A stretch of DNA of 64,000 nt from UBA1563 sp041671545 (GCA_041671545.1 JBAZBI010000018.1:9793-73792); one strand, 5' to 3'; positions 41,488 through 50,852 are shown, numbered from the stretch's first letter. A program made the numbers and translations. Notes: generated by a model not told the origin, from the sequence alone.

Positions 41488-43617
41488 TTATGAAACTAAT
41501 GTTGCTGAAAAAACTTTTTTATTGTTGACTGAATAAACTATTTGCTCAAATTTCTTTTTATCCGAAAACGAAATGATGCCGGATAAATCTTTCTTGTAGA
41601 ATGAAAATGGTCCTTTCCCTCTTAAAGAAATATCGGAAAGTATTTGTTTAATGTGATCGTTTTCTTCATCCGTGTGAAAAGTAAAGTTACCGGGAGCGGA
41701 TAGATAATTCCTAAAACTTAAAATTAGCTCCGACGCCATTCGTAGTGGTAACCCAAAAACCGAAGGAACCGCGAATTCATCCGACCAGAATAAATTATCT
41801 TTAAAGCAAAGCGGCACTTGATAAGCAGATAAATAAAAATAGTATAAGGCCGACTTTTTCGTTCCGGTATAATTTGTTATGTAAAAAACTTTTTCGGTTT
41901 GATAGAGAAAAACCGAATCTCCGGTAGATGATTGAATAAATAAATTATTATAGATATCAGCTTTTATTTCCCATGCTTCAAAAAACTCCTTTTTGTCAAA
42001 TGAACATTTCCATTTGACGATATCTCCAAGTGCAAAAGTAAAACTGTTCTTTACAATCTCATTAATTTCAACATTCTGAACACTTTCATTTTCGTCGGGA
42101 TAGTCGAAAGTCTTTAATACAAATCCGGAAGGTGAATTGGAAATAAAATTAGACAGAGGAAACTTATATGTTTTATCTCCAATTTTATCACTTAACTGAA
42201 ATTGAAAATGAAGATGCGGATACGGAGATCGACCGCTATTACCGCACGTTGCCAGCAGTTCACCTTTTTTAATTGAATCTCCGACTTTTACTTTAACTGA
42301 ATCGGCTTCTAAATGCGACAGAGCGGAAAACAATCCATATTCGTGTGCAAGCACAATTGTATTCCCCCAATTATGTTCAAGATTAACTTCGCCAATTAAA
42401 TTGTCTTCAATAGTATCAACAACTTTTACCACTTCACCATCGAGCGGAGCGATGATTGGAAGATTGAAACAAAAGTAATCGCTTGTTTCTAAACCTTCGC
42501 CCGAATATTGCGAATTATTCTTATCTGTAACCACAAAATCCCATGCATATTTCCATTCATCCTTGTGAGTTATTTCTCCGTCAAATCCCTGGGAGATAAA
42601 CCACTCACCGAAAAAGGGAAGCTCAGCAAAAACACCTTTAAAGTTATCAAATCTTTTTCGTTTTGTTTGGTGATAATAAAAATTTTCTTCAGGTGATCCG
42701 GGAGTAAAATAAAGCAGCACTAAATCAGATTGCTCCTGTCTGAATTTTAAACTATAAATTGTTGTGAGTACAATTAAGTTAAACGGTAAAACTAAAATCG
42801 GGAGAGAAGAATCTAAAAAAATTCTGTGAAAGAATCCGCTGAAAACTACCACCATTAGAGAAGAAAGGAGGATTAGATAAATACTTTTTTTAGAAAGAAT
42901 GATAAGACTTCCACCCAAAGCTATCGCAGTAAGCAGTGAGTTAAATGCGATGATCATTGAGAGAGAACTTTCGAATTCAGGAAGCAGCAGCCAAAGAAAT
43001 AGTCTTGCCGAGGCAAAGCTGATAAGCATAAAAATAAAATGAACTCGTGAAAAGAAAAATATTGCGATTAAAATAACTATACCGGCTGAGATGCTCGGCT
43101 GCAAAATTATCAAAGCAATCGACTTAAAGAAAAGAGAAACTTCATCCGGCATGAAGGAGAAAAAAGTTTTGTCAATCAGAAAATGAGTGTTGCCACTCAT
43201 CGTAGAATAGTTTCCAAGAAATACTAAAAAAACATAAAGCGACAGAATGAAGGGAAGGCTGAGTCCCGGCAAATTAAATGCGGTTGCAAAATAATGTTCC
43301 AGCACGGCAGTTAAGAAAAAGGTAATGATGATAAAAATAGGAATGAGCAGGAGGAGCTGCAAATTCAGCGCAAAAAAATAAGTAGATGCGGCGCCAAGAA
43401 GAATTCCGTTGAATCCGTAAAACCCGTTTCTGATTTTTTCTTTATCAAACTTTAATGCGTAAGCAATTCCGTTTGAAAATGCAACGCCGAATAATCCCAT
43501 CAAACCGATTTCAGGCGAGAGAAGAGAAGCCGCTAAGATAGCGGCTCCAAACCATCTCCGGTTTGAAAAGAAAATTTGTGCGTAAGAGAAAAATATCCCG
43601 TCTAAAAATAATTTCAT
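41488..43617 (-). CDS. Urea-transporter / M23 metallopeptidase fusion
   Basis: A 709-residue two-part protein. Residues 1-295 form about ten membrane helices with the two inverted-repeat signatures of urea transporters: N-G-F-Y-G-F-N-G-I-L-L-G at 64-75 and F-N-S-L-L-T-A-I-A-L-G-G at 225-236, plus L-P-x-L-S-L-P-F near 117. Residues 335-480 form an M23 (LytM-type) domain with zinc ligands His351 and Asp360 (T-H-K-D-E-W-K-Y-A-W-D) and His470 in P-H-L-H-F, and catalytic-type His435; the set appears complete. Residues 480-709 are an uncharacterised domain. The transporter would be in the inner membrane with the peptidase in the periplasm. I know of no established function. It is embedded in the PqqD/ATP-grasp/PLP operon, start overlapping the upstream stop (TAATG). 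Confidence 0.92.
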   Translation of the reverse strand: MKLFLDGIFFSYAQIFFSNRRWFGAAILAASLLSPEIGLMGLFGVAFSNGIAYALKFDKEKIRNGFYGFNGILLGAASTYFFALNLQLLLLIPIFIIITFFLTAVLEHYFATAFNLPGLSLPFILSLYVFLVFLGNYSTMSGNTHFLIDKTFFSFMPDEVSLFFKSIALIILQPSISAGIVILIAIFFFSRVHFIFMLISFASARLFLWLLLPEFESSLSMIIAFNSLLTAIALGGSLIILSKKSIYLILLSSLMVVVFSGFFHRIFLDSSLPILVLPFNLIVLTTIYSLKFRQEQSDLVLLYFTPGSPEENFYYHQTKRKRFDNFKGVFAELPFFGEWFISQGFDGEITHKDEWKYAWDFVVTDKNNSQYSGEGLETSDYFCFNLPIIAPLDGEVVKVVDTIEDNLIGEVNLEHNWGNTIVLAHEYGLFSALSHLEADSVKVKVGDSIKKGELLATCGNSGRSPYPHLHFQFQLSDKIGDKTYKFPLSNFISNSPSGFVLKTFDYPDENESVQNVEINEIVKNSFTFALGDIVKWKCSFDKKEFFEAWEIKADIYNNLFIQSSTGDSVFLYQTEKVFYITNYTGTKKSALYYFYLSAYQVPLCFKDNLFWSDEFAVPSVFGLPLRMASELILSFRNYLSAPGNFTFHTDEENDHIKQILSDISLRGKGPFSFYKKDLSGIISFSDKKKFEQIVYSVNNKKVFSATLVS

Positions 43618-44993
43618 TAATGTTTGGTCTTACTTTGTTTAGAAGATTTTTTAAATTTCGCCGGTAAAATTTCTCTATCCAAAAGATATTCAAGATTTTC
43701 TGATTTCCTGATCAACTCAACGGTTCCGTCTTCCATTATCATTACAACATTCGGACGCATTTGGATAAACTGCATCCACTGCGTCATATCATAAGCGCCA
43801 ACATATTCAATTACCAACTGATCGCCTTTATTTAACGGTGGAAGAACGATGCTTTCTCTTACACAGTCGATGTTCATGCAAAGCGGACCGTATAACGTAA
43901 CATCTTCCGAGTGCATGCCGCTTTCTTGCGCCGGAGTAATTTTATGCTTATACCAAAAACTTGTGAACAAAATATTTACACCGGCATCAATAATAATTGC
44001 GCGGCGTTGATCAGCTAATCTTTTATTTGCAAGCACAGTCGAAAGTAAATATCCCGCATCATCAACTAAAGCGCGACCTGTTTCTAAGATTAACAGCGGC
44101 AATTCTTCCGTTTTAAATGAAGCGCTAAAAATTCCGGAGGCAATTGCGTCTGCAAATTGTTCAAAGGTTGGAACGATTTGTTCGGCAGGAAGATATTGCC
44201 CAAGAAGAGTATTATGTGAAGCGAATCCGCCTCCTAAGTCGAGATATTCTATTGCAATTCCTAAATCCGTTTTAATTGATTTTGCAAGTAAAGAAAGTTT
44301 TTGAGCTGCTAATCTATAGGCTTCGGCGGACATCATGTATGTTCCGATGTGTGAATGAAGTCCGATTAGCTGTAAATTTTTGTTGGCAGCTATGCGCTGA
44401 ATTGCCTGCCATGCTTCACCGTTTTCAAGATTGAAACCAAAGCGATCCCATTTAGGATAAACGCCGACATCCATATTAACGCGGATGGCAACTTTAGCTT
44501 TTAGTTTTTCAGTTTCTGTAATCTCAATGATTTCATACAATTCATCAAAGTGATCGATATGGATTTTAGCGTTGTCTTTAATCGCGTTTAATAAAGCTTC
44601 CCTATTTTTATCGGGACCATTAAAAATAATGTGTTCTCCTTTTACTCCTAATTTTTTAGCTTTTTCATATTCAAAAGAAGAAACCACTTCAGCCCATGAA
44701 TTTTCCTGATGAAAAACAGAGCAAACTGCATCTAAATAATTTGTTTTATAAGACCAAGCGAATTGAACTTTGGGATAACGATTCTTAAAAATTCTGTTTG
44801 CGTTTTGCTGATTATTCCTGATCTGTTTTTCGGACATAACAAAAAGCGGCGAACCGAATTTTTCAGTTAACTCTTTAACTGCAACACCGTCAAGATGTGT
44901 TTTTGGCGGAGTCATCTGCCGTCCACCGTACTTATTCATCAAGCCGGAATAGTGTTTTGAAATTACCGGACGTTCATATCTTTTTTTTGTCAT
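43617..44993 (-). CDS. Fold-type-III PLP enzyme (DAP/ornithine-decarboxylase-like)
   Basis: A 458-residue alanine-racemase-fold enzyme of the diaminopimelate/carboxynorspermidine decarboxylase group. The PLP lysine lies in F-A-W-S-Y-K-T-N near 85; G-L-H-S-H-I-G, D-L-G-G-G-F and E-T-G-R form the phosphate- and ring-binding loops; and G-P-L-C-M-N-I-D-C carries the active-site cysteine donated across the dimer. All catalytic residues are present. A decarboxylase on an amino-acid adduct is the natural guess, the adduct being supplied by the neighbouring ATP-grasp ligase. Of two in-frame ATGs, the one at 44993 is chosen for GGGAG seven bases upstream and TAATG overlap with the ATP-grasp stop. Confidence 0.9.
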   Translation of the reverse strand: MTKKRYERPVISKHYSGLMNKYGGRQMTPPKTHLDGVAVKELTEKFGSPLFVMSEKQIRNNQQNANRIFKNRYPKVQFAWSYKTNYLDAVCSVFHQENSWAEVVSSFEYEKAKKLGVKGEHIIFNGPDKNREALLNAIKDNAKIHIDHFDELYEIIEITETEKLKAKVAIRVNMDVGVYPKWDRFGFNLENGEAWQAIQRIAANKNLQLIGLHSHIGTYMMSAEAYRLAAQKLSLLAKSIKTDLGIAIEYLDLGGGFASHNTLLGQYLPAEQIVPTFEQFADAIASGIFSASFKTEELPLLILETGRALVDDAGYLLSTVLANKRLADQRRAIIIDAGVNILFTSFWYKHKITPAQESGMHSEDVTLYGPLCMNIDCVRESIVLPPLNKGDQLVIEYVGAYDMTQWMQFIQMRPNVVMIMEDGTVELIRKSENLEYLLDREILPAKFKKSSKQSKTKH

Positions 44994-46027
44994 TACCATT
45001 CTCCCAAGGTTGCAATCGTTTCAAATTTTTTAATGTCTGTAATTAAATCCCAGGAACAACGGACAAAAATCTTTCCGATTTCATACGTGGTAAATGGTTT
45101 TACTTTTTTCCCGTAAGCAAGTTTTACTAATGCTGCAGGCAAGTTTTGTCCCGCTTGTGGAGCCAGGTAAACCCAAGCAGGTAAACGAGGATTGATCTCC
45201 AGAAGATAAAATTCACCCGTCTCTTTCGATTTCATAAATTCCAATTCCAGCCCGCTGCACCATTTAGTTTTTTCAATAATTTGATGAGCCATATCGATCA
45301 ATGTTTTTTCTTTTATCGTGATCCCTGCCCAGCCTTTGCCTTTATCTGTAATGTAAAGTTTCCGCATCGCAACCGCGCCGGTTGTTCCGCCCTTACCATC
45401 GCCCAAAGCAACAACATTATATTCATCGCCTTTAATGTATTCCTGGATGATAATTGGATAACCCCATTTTGATTTAAGTTTGTTAAAATATGGAAGCACT
45501 TCTTCAAAACTTTGCGCGATGTATGCTTCGTAGAAAATTCCTTTTACAACAACGGGGAACTTGAATTGTTTCTCAATTTTTTCAAGATCTCTTTGCGATT
45601 GGATCAATATATTTTTCGGAACATTAATATTATTCGCTTTGCAGAAATCGAACAATTTATCTTTCCCTCTGATATTCAGTTGTTCAAGCGTAGGAAGAAA
45701 AGTGCGAATGCCAAGCGCTTTTAATTTCGGCTGAAGTTTTACAAATCCGTAGAGTTCAGAATCCAACGTTGGGATAATGAGATCCAATTTTTCTTTTTTG
45801 TGGATATATGAAATGCGTTCCATCAAATTATCCAATCCGCTTGAAGGATAAGGGATGAGATAATAATTATCAACCAGGTCTTCCATGTAAATACCGGGTT
45901 CAAGGGAATCGTAAATCAGTCCGGTAATTTTCCCGGAAAACTTTTTTTGTTCTTTTAAACTGCGGATTACAGGAATTCCGGGACCCGGATTATCAGTAGC
46001 GTTTAAGCCCGTTACAGCAATGTTCAT
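44993..46027 (-). CDS. ATP-grasp ligase
   Basis: A 344-residue CarB-type ATP-grasp enzyme. An N-terminal Rossmann-like domain (I-A-V-T-G-L-N-A) precedes the grasp core, in which F-P-V-V-V-K-G near 160, I-I-Q-E-Y-I-K-G-D-E-Y, and the metal-binding L-E-L-E-F and L-L-E-I-N-P-R-L-P motifs are complete. ATP-grasp enzymes join a carboxylate to an amine via an acyl phosphate. With the PqqD-like and PLP enzymes this one probably ligates an amino acid to a small molecule or carrier peptide. The start overlaps the pqqD-like stop (ATGA). Confidence 0.9.
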   Translation of the reverse strand: MNIAVTGLNATDNPGPGIPVIRSLKEQKKFSGKITGLIYDSLEPGIYMEDLVDNYYLIPYPSSGLDNLMERISYIHKKEKLDLIIPTLDSELYGFVKLQPKLKALGIRTFLPTLEQLNIRGKDKLFDFCKANNINVPKNILIQSQRDLEKIEKQFKFPVVVKGIFYEAYIAQSFEEVLPYFNKLKSKWGYPIIIQEYIKGDEYNVVALGDGKGGTTGAVAMRKLYITDKGKGWAGITIKEKTLIDMAHQIIEKTKWCSGLELEFMKSKETGEFYLLEINPRLPAWVYLAPQAGQNLPAALVKLAYGKKVKPFTTYEIGKIFVRCSWDLITDIKKFETIATLGEW

Positions 46028-46278
46028 ATTACCTCAATGAGCGAAAAATTTTTCAATTGATTGATGAAATCTTCATAATCTTTTTCGAGTAAACCCGCTT
46101 CGATATCAAATTCATTTACCAGTTGAGAGAATATCTCATCCTTCTCTTTTTTTTGTTGAAGAAGTTTAATAATGGTTTTCCCGGTTTCGTTTACGGTAAA
46201 GGTTTCACCCGTTGAAGCGTGAAAGAGGAAACCGCTATCGCTTACGGCTAAATTTTCTTGAAGATGGTAATTAGTCAT
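46024..46278 (-). CDS. PqqD-like peptide-binding protein
   Basis: An 84-residue protein of the PqqD family: a strand with G-x-x-F-x-x-x-T-G-x-x-F-x-V-N-x-T-G, a winged-helix region with I-I-K-L-L-Q-x-K, and L-V-N-E-F-D-I-x-x-x-x-L-x-x-D-x-x-x-F-I-x-x-L. PqqD-like proteins bind precursor peptides and present them to modifying enzymes in many RiPP pathways. A precursor peptide was not found nearby. AAAGGAAC precedes the ATG. Confidence 0.88.
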   Translation of the reverse strand: MTNYHLQENLAVSDSGFLFHASTGETFTVNETGKTIIKLLQQKKEKDEIFSQLVNEFDIEAGLLEKDYEDFINQLKNFSLIEVI

Positions 46279-46291
46279 TGTGTTCCTTTGG

Positions 46292-47131
46292 TTAGCGTAA
46301 TAAAATCATTTTTTTTGCTTGAGTGAAGGAGCCGCTGCGCATTTCGTAAAAGTAAATGCCCGTTGGCTGCTGCTGCCCTAATTCGTTTTTCCCGTTCCAT
46401 ACAACTTCATGATCGCCGGGTTGAAATTCTGTCGTTAATAGTGTTTTAACTAATTCGCCCTGGATATTAAAAATTTTAATTGAAACGTTCCGGCGTTCAG
46501 TAATGGTAAAAGTAATTTTTGTTTCGGGATTGAATGGATTTGGAAAATTTTGTGCTAATGAAAATTTCGCCGGCTGTTCCATGCTCTGTACTCCCGTTAC
46601 ACCGGTGTTATAAATTTCATAATAATATTTGTTCTGATAAGGATATTCATTTTTTGCAACAATACATTCGAGTAATCCGTCGCCATTTAAATCTTTTAAT
46701 GTTGGATAGGAATAGGAATAATCGGGAGATTTTTTCTGAAAAACGATATTCCCGGTAGTTATATCAATTATCTTGAACGATTGCAGATAACCGCTCGCGT
46801 CATCATAAGAAAGAGTATAAAATTCAACTTTGCCGTCACCCGTCAAATCATATCCGAGCGAATAAAATTGATACCCAGCCGCTTTTTCGCCTGCTGTAAA
46901 ATTGTAAGTGTACTCCGGCGTTATTGAAAATCCGGTTGAACAAACATAAAAGCTGACCGAATCGGTAGTGTACAATCTTGAAAGCCAAATATCTCCCGAT
47001 TTCTCAAAGCTGAACCATCCGGATGCAAAAGTCCCATCTATTGATCCCGAACTCCAAATGTTTTGCCACTGAGCGGGGACTTTTTCTACTAAAACTACCG
47101 TTAACAATAAAAGGAAAATTATTTTTTTCAT
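46292..47131 (-). CDS. T9SS-secreted protein, first gene of the seven-gene operon
   Basis: A 279-residue secreted protein. The signal peptide (M-K-K-I-I-F-L-L-L-L-T-V-V-L-V, cut near P-A-Q) is followed by a domain with two D-x-x-G-D-G calcium-type loops (D-L-T-G-D-G-K-V-E and D-L-N-G-D-G-L-L-E), as in FG-GAP/VCBS proteins, and by the type IX sorting domain (N-F-P-N-P-F-N-P-E-T to M-I-L-L-R). The frame runs on to 47212, but the signal peptide sets the start at 47131. Only 13 bases separate it from the PqqD-like gene, so it leads the operon. Confidence 0.85.
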   Translation of the reverse strand: MKKIIFLLLLTVVLVEKVPAQWQNIWSSGSIDGTFASGWFSFEKSGDIWLSRLYTTDSVSFYVCSTGFSITPEYTYNFTAGEKAAGYQFYSLGYDLTGDGKVEFYTLSYDDASGYLQSFKIIDITTGNIVFQKKSPDYSYSYPTLKDLNGDGLLECIVAKNEYPYQNKYYYEIYNTGVTGVQSMEQPAKFSLAQNFPNPFNPETKITFTITERRNVSIKIFNIQGELVKTLLTTEFQPGDHEVVWNGKNELGQQQPTGIYFYEMRSGSFTQAKKMILLR

Positions 47132-47390
47132 TTTGACTCTCTTTATTTCGTGTAATTTAACAAACATCGTACCAACGGCAATTGTTGGTTTTTCGCACAT
47201 AGTCAAACTCATTTCGCCTGGTGGAAAAAATGTATTTGCCTGAAGTTAATATTTCAGGTTAAAAACAAAGGAAATTACCCCAATTTATGAGGGGATATTC
47301 TAAAGAAAAATTTTTCACATTTCCTTTTACAATAGAAACTGTGATTTTTAAAAAGAAAATCCGCAAGATTTGAGCTTTAGTTCAATATGC

Positions 47391-48659
47391 TTACAACTTC
47401 AAGTCGAATCCTTCCGATTTTGCAACATAAGCAGCGCAGGTAATATCACCGGTAACGTTTAAAACGGTTCTACACATGTCGAGTAATCTATCAACACCGA
47501 GAATAATTGCAATCCCTTCGCCGGGGACATTAACCATCGTTAAAACCATAATGAGCAGTGGAATTGAACCGGAAGGTACTCCGGCAGTTCCGATTGCGGT
47601 TAACACGCTCATAAGTAAAACAATTAGTTGTACTCCGAACGAAAGATGAACTCCGAAAACCTGCGCTAAAAAGAGAACGGTTATTCCTTCAAAAAGTGCC
47701 GTACCATTCATGTTCATGGTTGCCCCAAGCGGTAGAACAAATCCGGTGATGTGTGAAGGAATCCCGAGTTTTTCTTTTGAAACGGAAATTGTTGTCGGCA
47801 AAGTTGCATTGCTTGAACTCGTTGAAAATGCAGTTATCATTACGGTTTCGATTTTCCGAAAAAAAAGTAGTGGGCTGTAGTTTGAAAAAAGTTTTATTAA
47901 AATTGGAAAAACCCCAAATTGATGTAATGCGAGTCCGAGTAGAACGGTAACGACGTACATACTTAAGGCGACTAAGAGTTCAAAACCAAATCGTGAAGTA
48001 ACGCTAAAAATGAGTGCAAACACGCCGTACGGCGCTAATTTCATGGCAATATTGATAATAACAATTGTTATATCGTTGATGCCTTCCAAAAGACTTATGA
48101 TCGGTTTGGCTTTTTCTTTGTTGATCAAGGTGAGTGCAATTCCGATCATCAAAGAAAAAAAGATCAATGCAAGCATATCGGGATTTGGTTTTGCAATTGC
48201 AGCTGCAGGATTTCGCGGAATTATGTTAATCAAAGTCTGAATGCCGAATTCTGTTTTTTCAGATGATTCTTTTAGTTCGACTGCTTGTCCCTGATAAGTG
48301 GTCAATAGTTTTGTTTTTGTTTTCTCAGGTAAATAATCGCCCGGTCGTATAATATTTACCAAAATCAACCCGATCGTAACTGCGAAAGCTGTAACCAGAA
48401 AAAAATACATTATCGTTTTGAATCCGATACGTCCGAGTTTTTTAAGATCGCCGATTTGAGCTACACCGAGAGAAAGGCTTGCAAACACAAGCGGAATCAC
48501 CATCATGATCAGAAGGTTTAAAAATATTTTCCCCAACGGATCTGAAATATATTTCTGAACGACTAACAAAAACGGAGTTGCCGGAAAATAAAGATTGCTC
48601 AAAACTCCGGCAATCGCACCCAGAATAAGACCGGTGAAAATTTTGGAATGTCTGCTCAT
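47391..48659 (-). CDS. Dicarboxylate/amino-acid:cation symporter (GltP/GltT type)
   Basis: A 422-residue DAACS-family transporter, importing glutamate, aspartate or C4-dicarboxylates with protons or sodium. It has eight membrane helices with re-entrant loops: A-F-S-T-S-S-S-N-A-T-L-P in HP1, N-M-N-G-T-A in TM7 and G-T-A-G-V-P-S-G in HP2, all family hallmarks. A separate transcription unit upstream of the secreted-protein operon. Confidence 0.95.
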   Translation of the reverse strand: MSRHSKIFTGLILGAIAGVLSNLYFPATPFLLVVQKYISDPLGKIFLNLLIMMVIPLVFASLSLGVAQIGDLKKLGRIGFKTIMYFFLVTAFAVTIGLILVNIIRPGDYLPEKTKTKLLTTYQGQAVELKESSEKTEFGIQTLINIIPRNPAAAIAKPNPDMLALIFFSLMIGIALTLINKEKAKPIISLLEGINDITIVIINIAMKLAPYGVFALIFSVTSRFGFELLVALSMYVVTVLLGLALHQFGVFPILIKLFSNYSPLLFFRKIETVMITAFSTSSSNATLPTTISVSKEKLGIPSHITGFVLPLGATMNMNGTALFEGITVLFLAQVFGVHLSFGVQLIVLLMSVLTAIGTAGVPSGSIPLLIMVLTMVNVPGEGIAIILGVDRLLDMCRTVLNVTGDITCAAYVAKSEGFDLKL

Positions 48660-48841
48660 AATGAAGGTATCCTAAAATTTAATTGTGATTATAAATTAAA
48701 GAGATTTTGGAGAATTAGAAAGAGTTAATTATGAAAAACTCCCAAAGTGTGAAGCGATGGTTTTCAACAAGGTAAAAAGTTAAAAATTCCTTAGCTTTGA
48801 AAAACTTATTTCCAATTTTGTTTAATAAAAGATAACGAACT

Positions 48842-49369
48842 ATGAGTCTCACAAAAAAAGAAATCTCCTCTAAACTAAAAAAAATCAAAATCGTTTTATC
48901 CGATATCGACGGCGTGCTTACCGACGGCGGAATGTATTACACCGAAGACGGAATGGTGATGAAGAAATTTTTTGTAAAAGATGGAATGGGTACAACTCTG
49001 CTGAAAAAAGCCGGCTTGTTAACCGGAGTAATATCCACCGATGTTTCTTTGATAAACAAAACACGAGCTGAACGGTTGAAGATGGATTTTATTTTTCTTG
49101 GTGTTTGGGAGAAAGAAAAAACGCTTGATGAAATTTGCGAGCAGACAAAACTCTCTCCCCAAAATATTGCATTTATTGGGGATGATGTTAATGATTTGCT
49201 AATTCTACAAAAAGTTGGTTTTGCCGCTTGCCCCGTTGATGCGGTTGATGAAGTAAAAAAGTTCGTTCACTATAAGTGCAAAAACAAAGGTGGCAAAGGC
49301 GCTTATCGCGAAGTTGCGGATTTAATTATAAAATATCACCATCGCAATTCCAATGAAAAAAATAATTAG
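48842..49369 (+). CDS. kdsC: KDO-8-phosphate phosphatase
   Basis: A 175-residue HAD-superfamily C0 phosphatase that dephosphorylates KDO-8-phosphate in lipopolysaccharide synthesis. The nucleophile motif L-S-D-I-D-G-V-L-T-D-G, the S-T-D-x-S switch, and F-I-G-D-D-V-N-D are intact. It leads a cell-envelope cluster whose genes overlap or nearly touch: kdsC, transglutaminase, barrel protein, rfbB. Confidence 0.93.
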   Translation: MSLTKKEISSKLKKIKIVLSDIDGVLTDGGMYYTEDGMVMKKFFVKDGMGTTLLKKAGLLTGVISTDVSLINKTRAERLKMDFIFLGVWEKEKTLDEICEQTKLSPQNIAFIGDDVNDLLILQKVGFAACPVDAVDEVKKFVHYKCKNKGGKGAYREVADLIIKYHHRNSNEKNN

Positions 49370-50852
49370 CAAAATATTGTTTGTAATGTTTATGACCACA
49401 ATGATTCATGCACAAAATATCCCGGAGGAAATTCAAAAAGAAATTGACTCCGGGGAATACACGAAAGCGCAGAAAATGATTTCCGAATATGTTGAGATGA
49501 ACAAACTGCCTGATAGCGAAAAGGAAGCGCTGTTGTTTGAATCCGAACGGCTAGAGCGAGTTAAGAAAGATTTTACAAAAGACCGGGGGCAAATAAAAAG
49601 TGAATTTGAAAAAATGCTGCCGGGTATTCTGTTAGGAGATTTTCCGACTGCGGAATTTAGAAATAATGCAAAAAGGCCAGACTTTTCTCTCTTTGACCTG
49701 GAGAAATATGAAATAGAGAAATCGCTGGAGATGAGGATTATTGATAGCCAAAGAAAATATTTTAAAAATGCCGTACCAAATCTTTTTCGCATAAATAAAA
49801 AATTAAAAAAACAGAAGGAAGAAATACTCGGTCCATCTGTTGATCGGTTGGGTGATTTCAAAAAAGCAATTGTTCCGGTGATTATTGCAGAAAGTGAAGC
49901 TAAAAGGAAGAAATTGGTTTACGAAGAAAACTTCAAAATCATTTATACACTCGCAGTAAGACCAAACGCGGTTCCGGCAGGAGAAATTGTTAAATGTTGG
50001 CTTCCGTATCCGAAGGAGAATCATCCGCGCCAACAAAGGCTGAAATTGATTAAGACAAGTGAAGAAAAATTTATTGTCGCTCCCGATTCTGTTTTACAGC
50101 GAACAATTTATATGGAAAAGAAAGCGGAGAAAGATTCAGCAACAAAATTTACGGTTGAATATGAGATCACCGGATTTGCAGAATACAATGATATTTTTTC
50201 AAGAGGAGTCGTTCCTACGGATGATCCGAAGTTGAGTGAATATATTACGGAACGAGCACCGCACATTGTTTTTACTGATGAGATAAAAACTTTATCACAA
50301 AAAATTATTGGAAATGAAACCAATCAACTTGAAAAAGTTAAAAAAATATTTACATGGATACACGACAATATTCCCTGGGCAAGTGCTCTTGAATATTCAA
50401 CCATTCCAAATATCTCTGCATATTGTTTGGAGAATCTCCACGGCGATTGCGGAATTAAAACGCTTTTATTTATAACGCTCTGCCGCTACAATGGTATTCC
50501 CGCAGAATGGCAAAGCGGTTGGATGCTGCATCCGGTGGAAGTTAATCTGCACGATTGGTGCGAGATTTATGTTCAGCCATTCGGCTGGGTTCCGGTAGAT
50601 CAATCATTCGGTTTAATAAATTCTGAAGACGAAAAAGAAAAATATTTTTATATCGGCAATACCGATCCATATCACCTAATTGTTAATGACGATTATTCGC
50701 AGCCTCTCTTTCCGGTAAAAATTTTTCCACGGAGCGAAACGGTTGATTTTCAACGGGGAGAGGTTGAATGGAAAGGCGGAAATCTCTATTTTGACAAGTG
50801 GAATTATGATTTAGATGTAAGTTATTCAAAGGGAAAAACATATGAGAAATAA
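49353..50852 (+). CDS. Exported transglutaminase-like protein
   Basis: A 499-residue exported protein. A signal peptide (cut near I-H-A-Q) is followed by a charged helical region (25-185), a beta-rich region, and a transglutaminase-like core with Cys366 in H-G-D-C-G, His400 in L-H-D-W-C-E and Asp416 in V-P-V-D-Q, a complete Cys-His-Asp triad. Substrate unknown; such enzymes act as proteases or amidases. It overlaps kdsC by 17 bases and the barrel gene by 11. Confidence 0.9.
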   Translation: MKKIISKILFVMFMTTMIHAQNIPEEIQKEIDSGEYTKAQKMISEYVEMNKLPDSEKEALLFESERLERVKKDFTKDRGQIKSEFEKMLPGILLGDFPTAEFRNNAKRPDFSLFDLEKYEIEKSLEMRIIDSQRKYFKNAVPNLFRINKKLKKQKEEILGPSVDRLGDFKKAIVPVIIAESEAKRKKLVYEENFKIIYTLAVRPNAVPAGEIVKCWLPYPKENHPRQQRLKLIKTSEEKFIVAPDSVLQRTIYMEKKAEKDSATKFTVEYEITGFAEYNDIFSRGVVPTDDPKLSEYITERAPHIVFTDEIKTLSQKIIGNETNQLEKVKKIFTWIHDNIPWASALEYSTIPNISAYCLENLHGDCGIKTLLFITLCRYNGIPAEWQSGWMLHPVEVNLHDWCEIYVQPFGWVPVDQSFGLINSEDEKEKYFYIGNTDPYHLIVNDDYSQPLFPVKIFPRSETVDFQRGEVEWKGGNLYFDKWNYDLDVSYSKGKTYEK

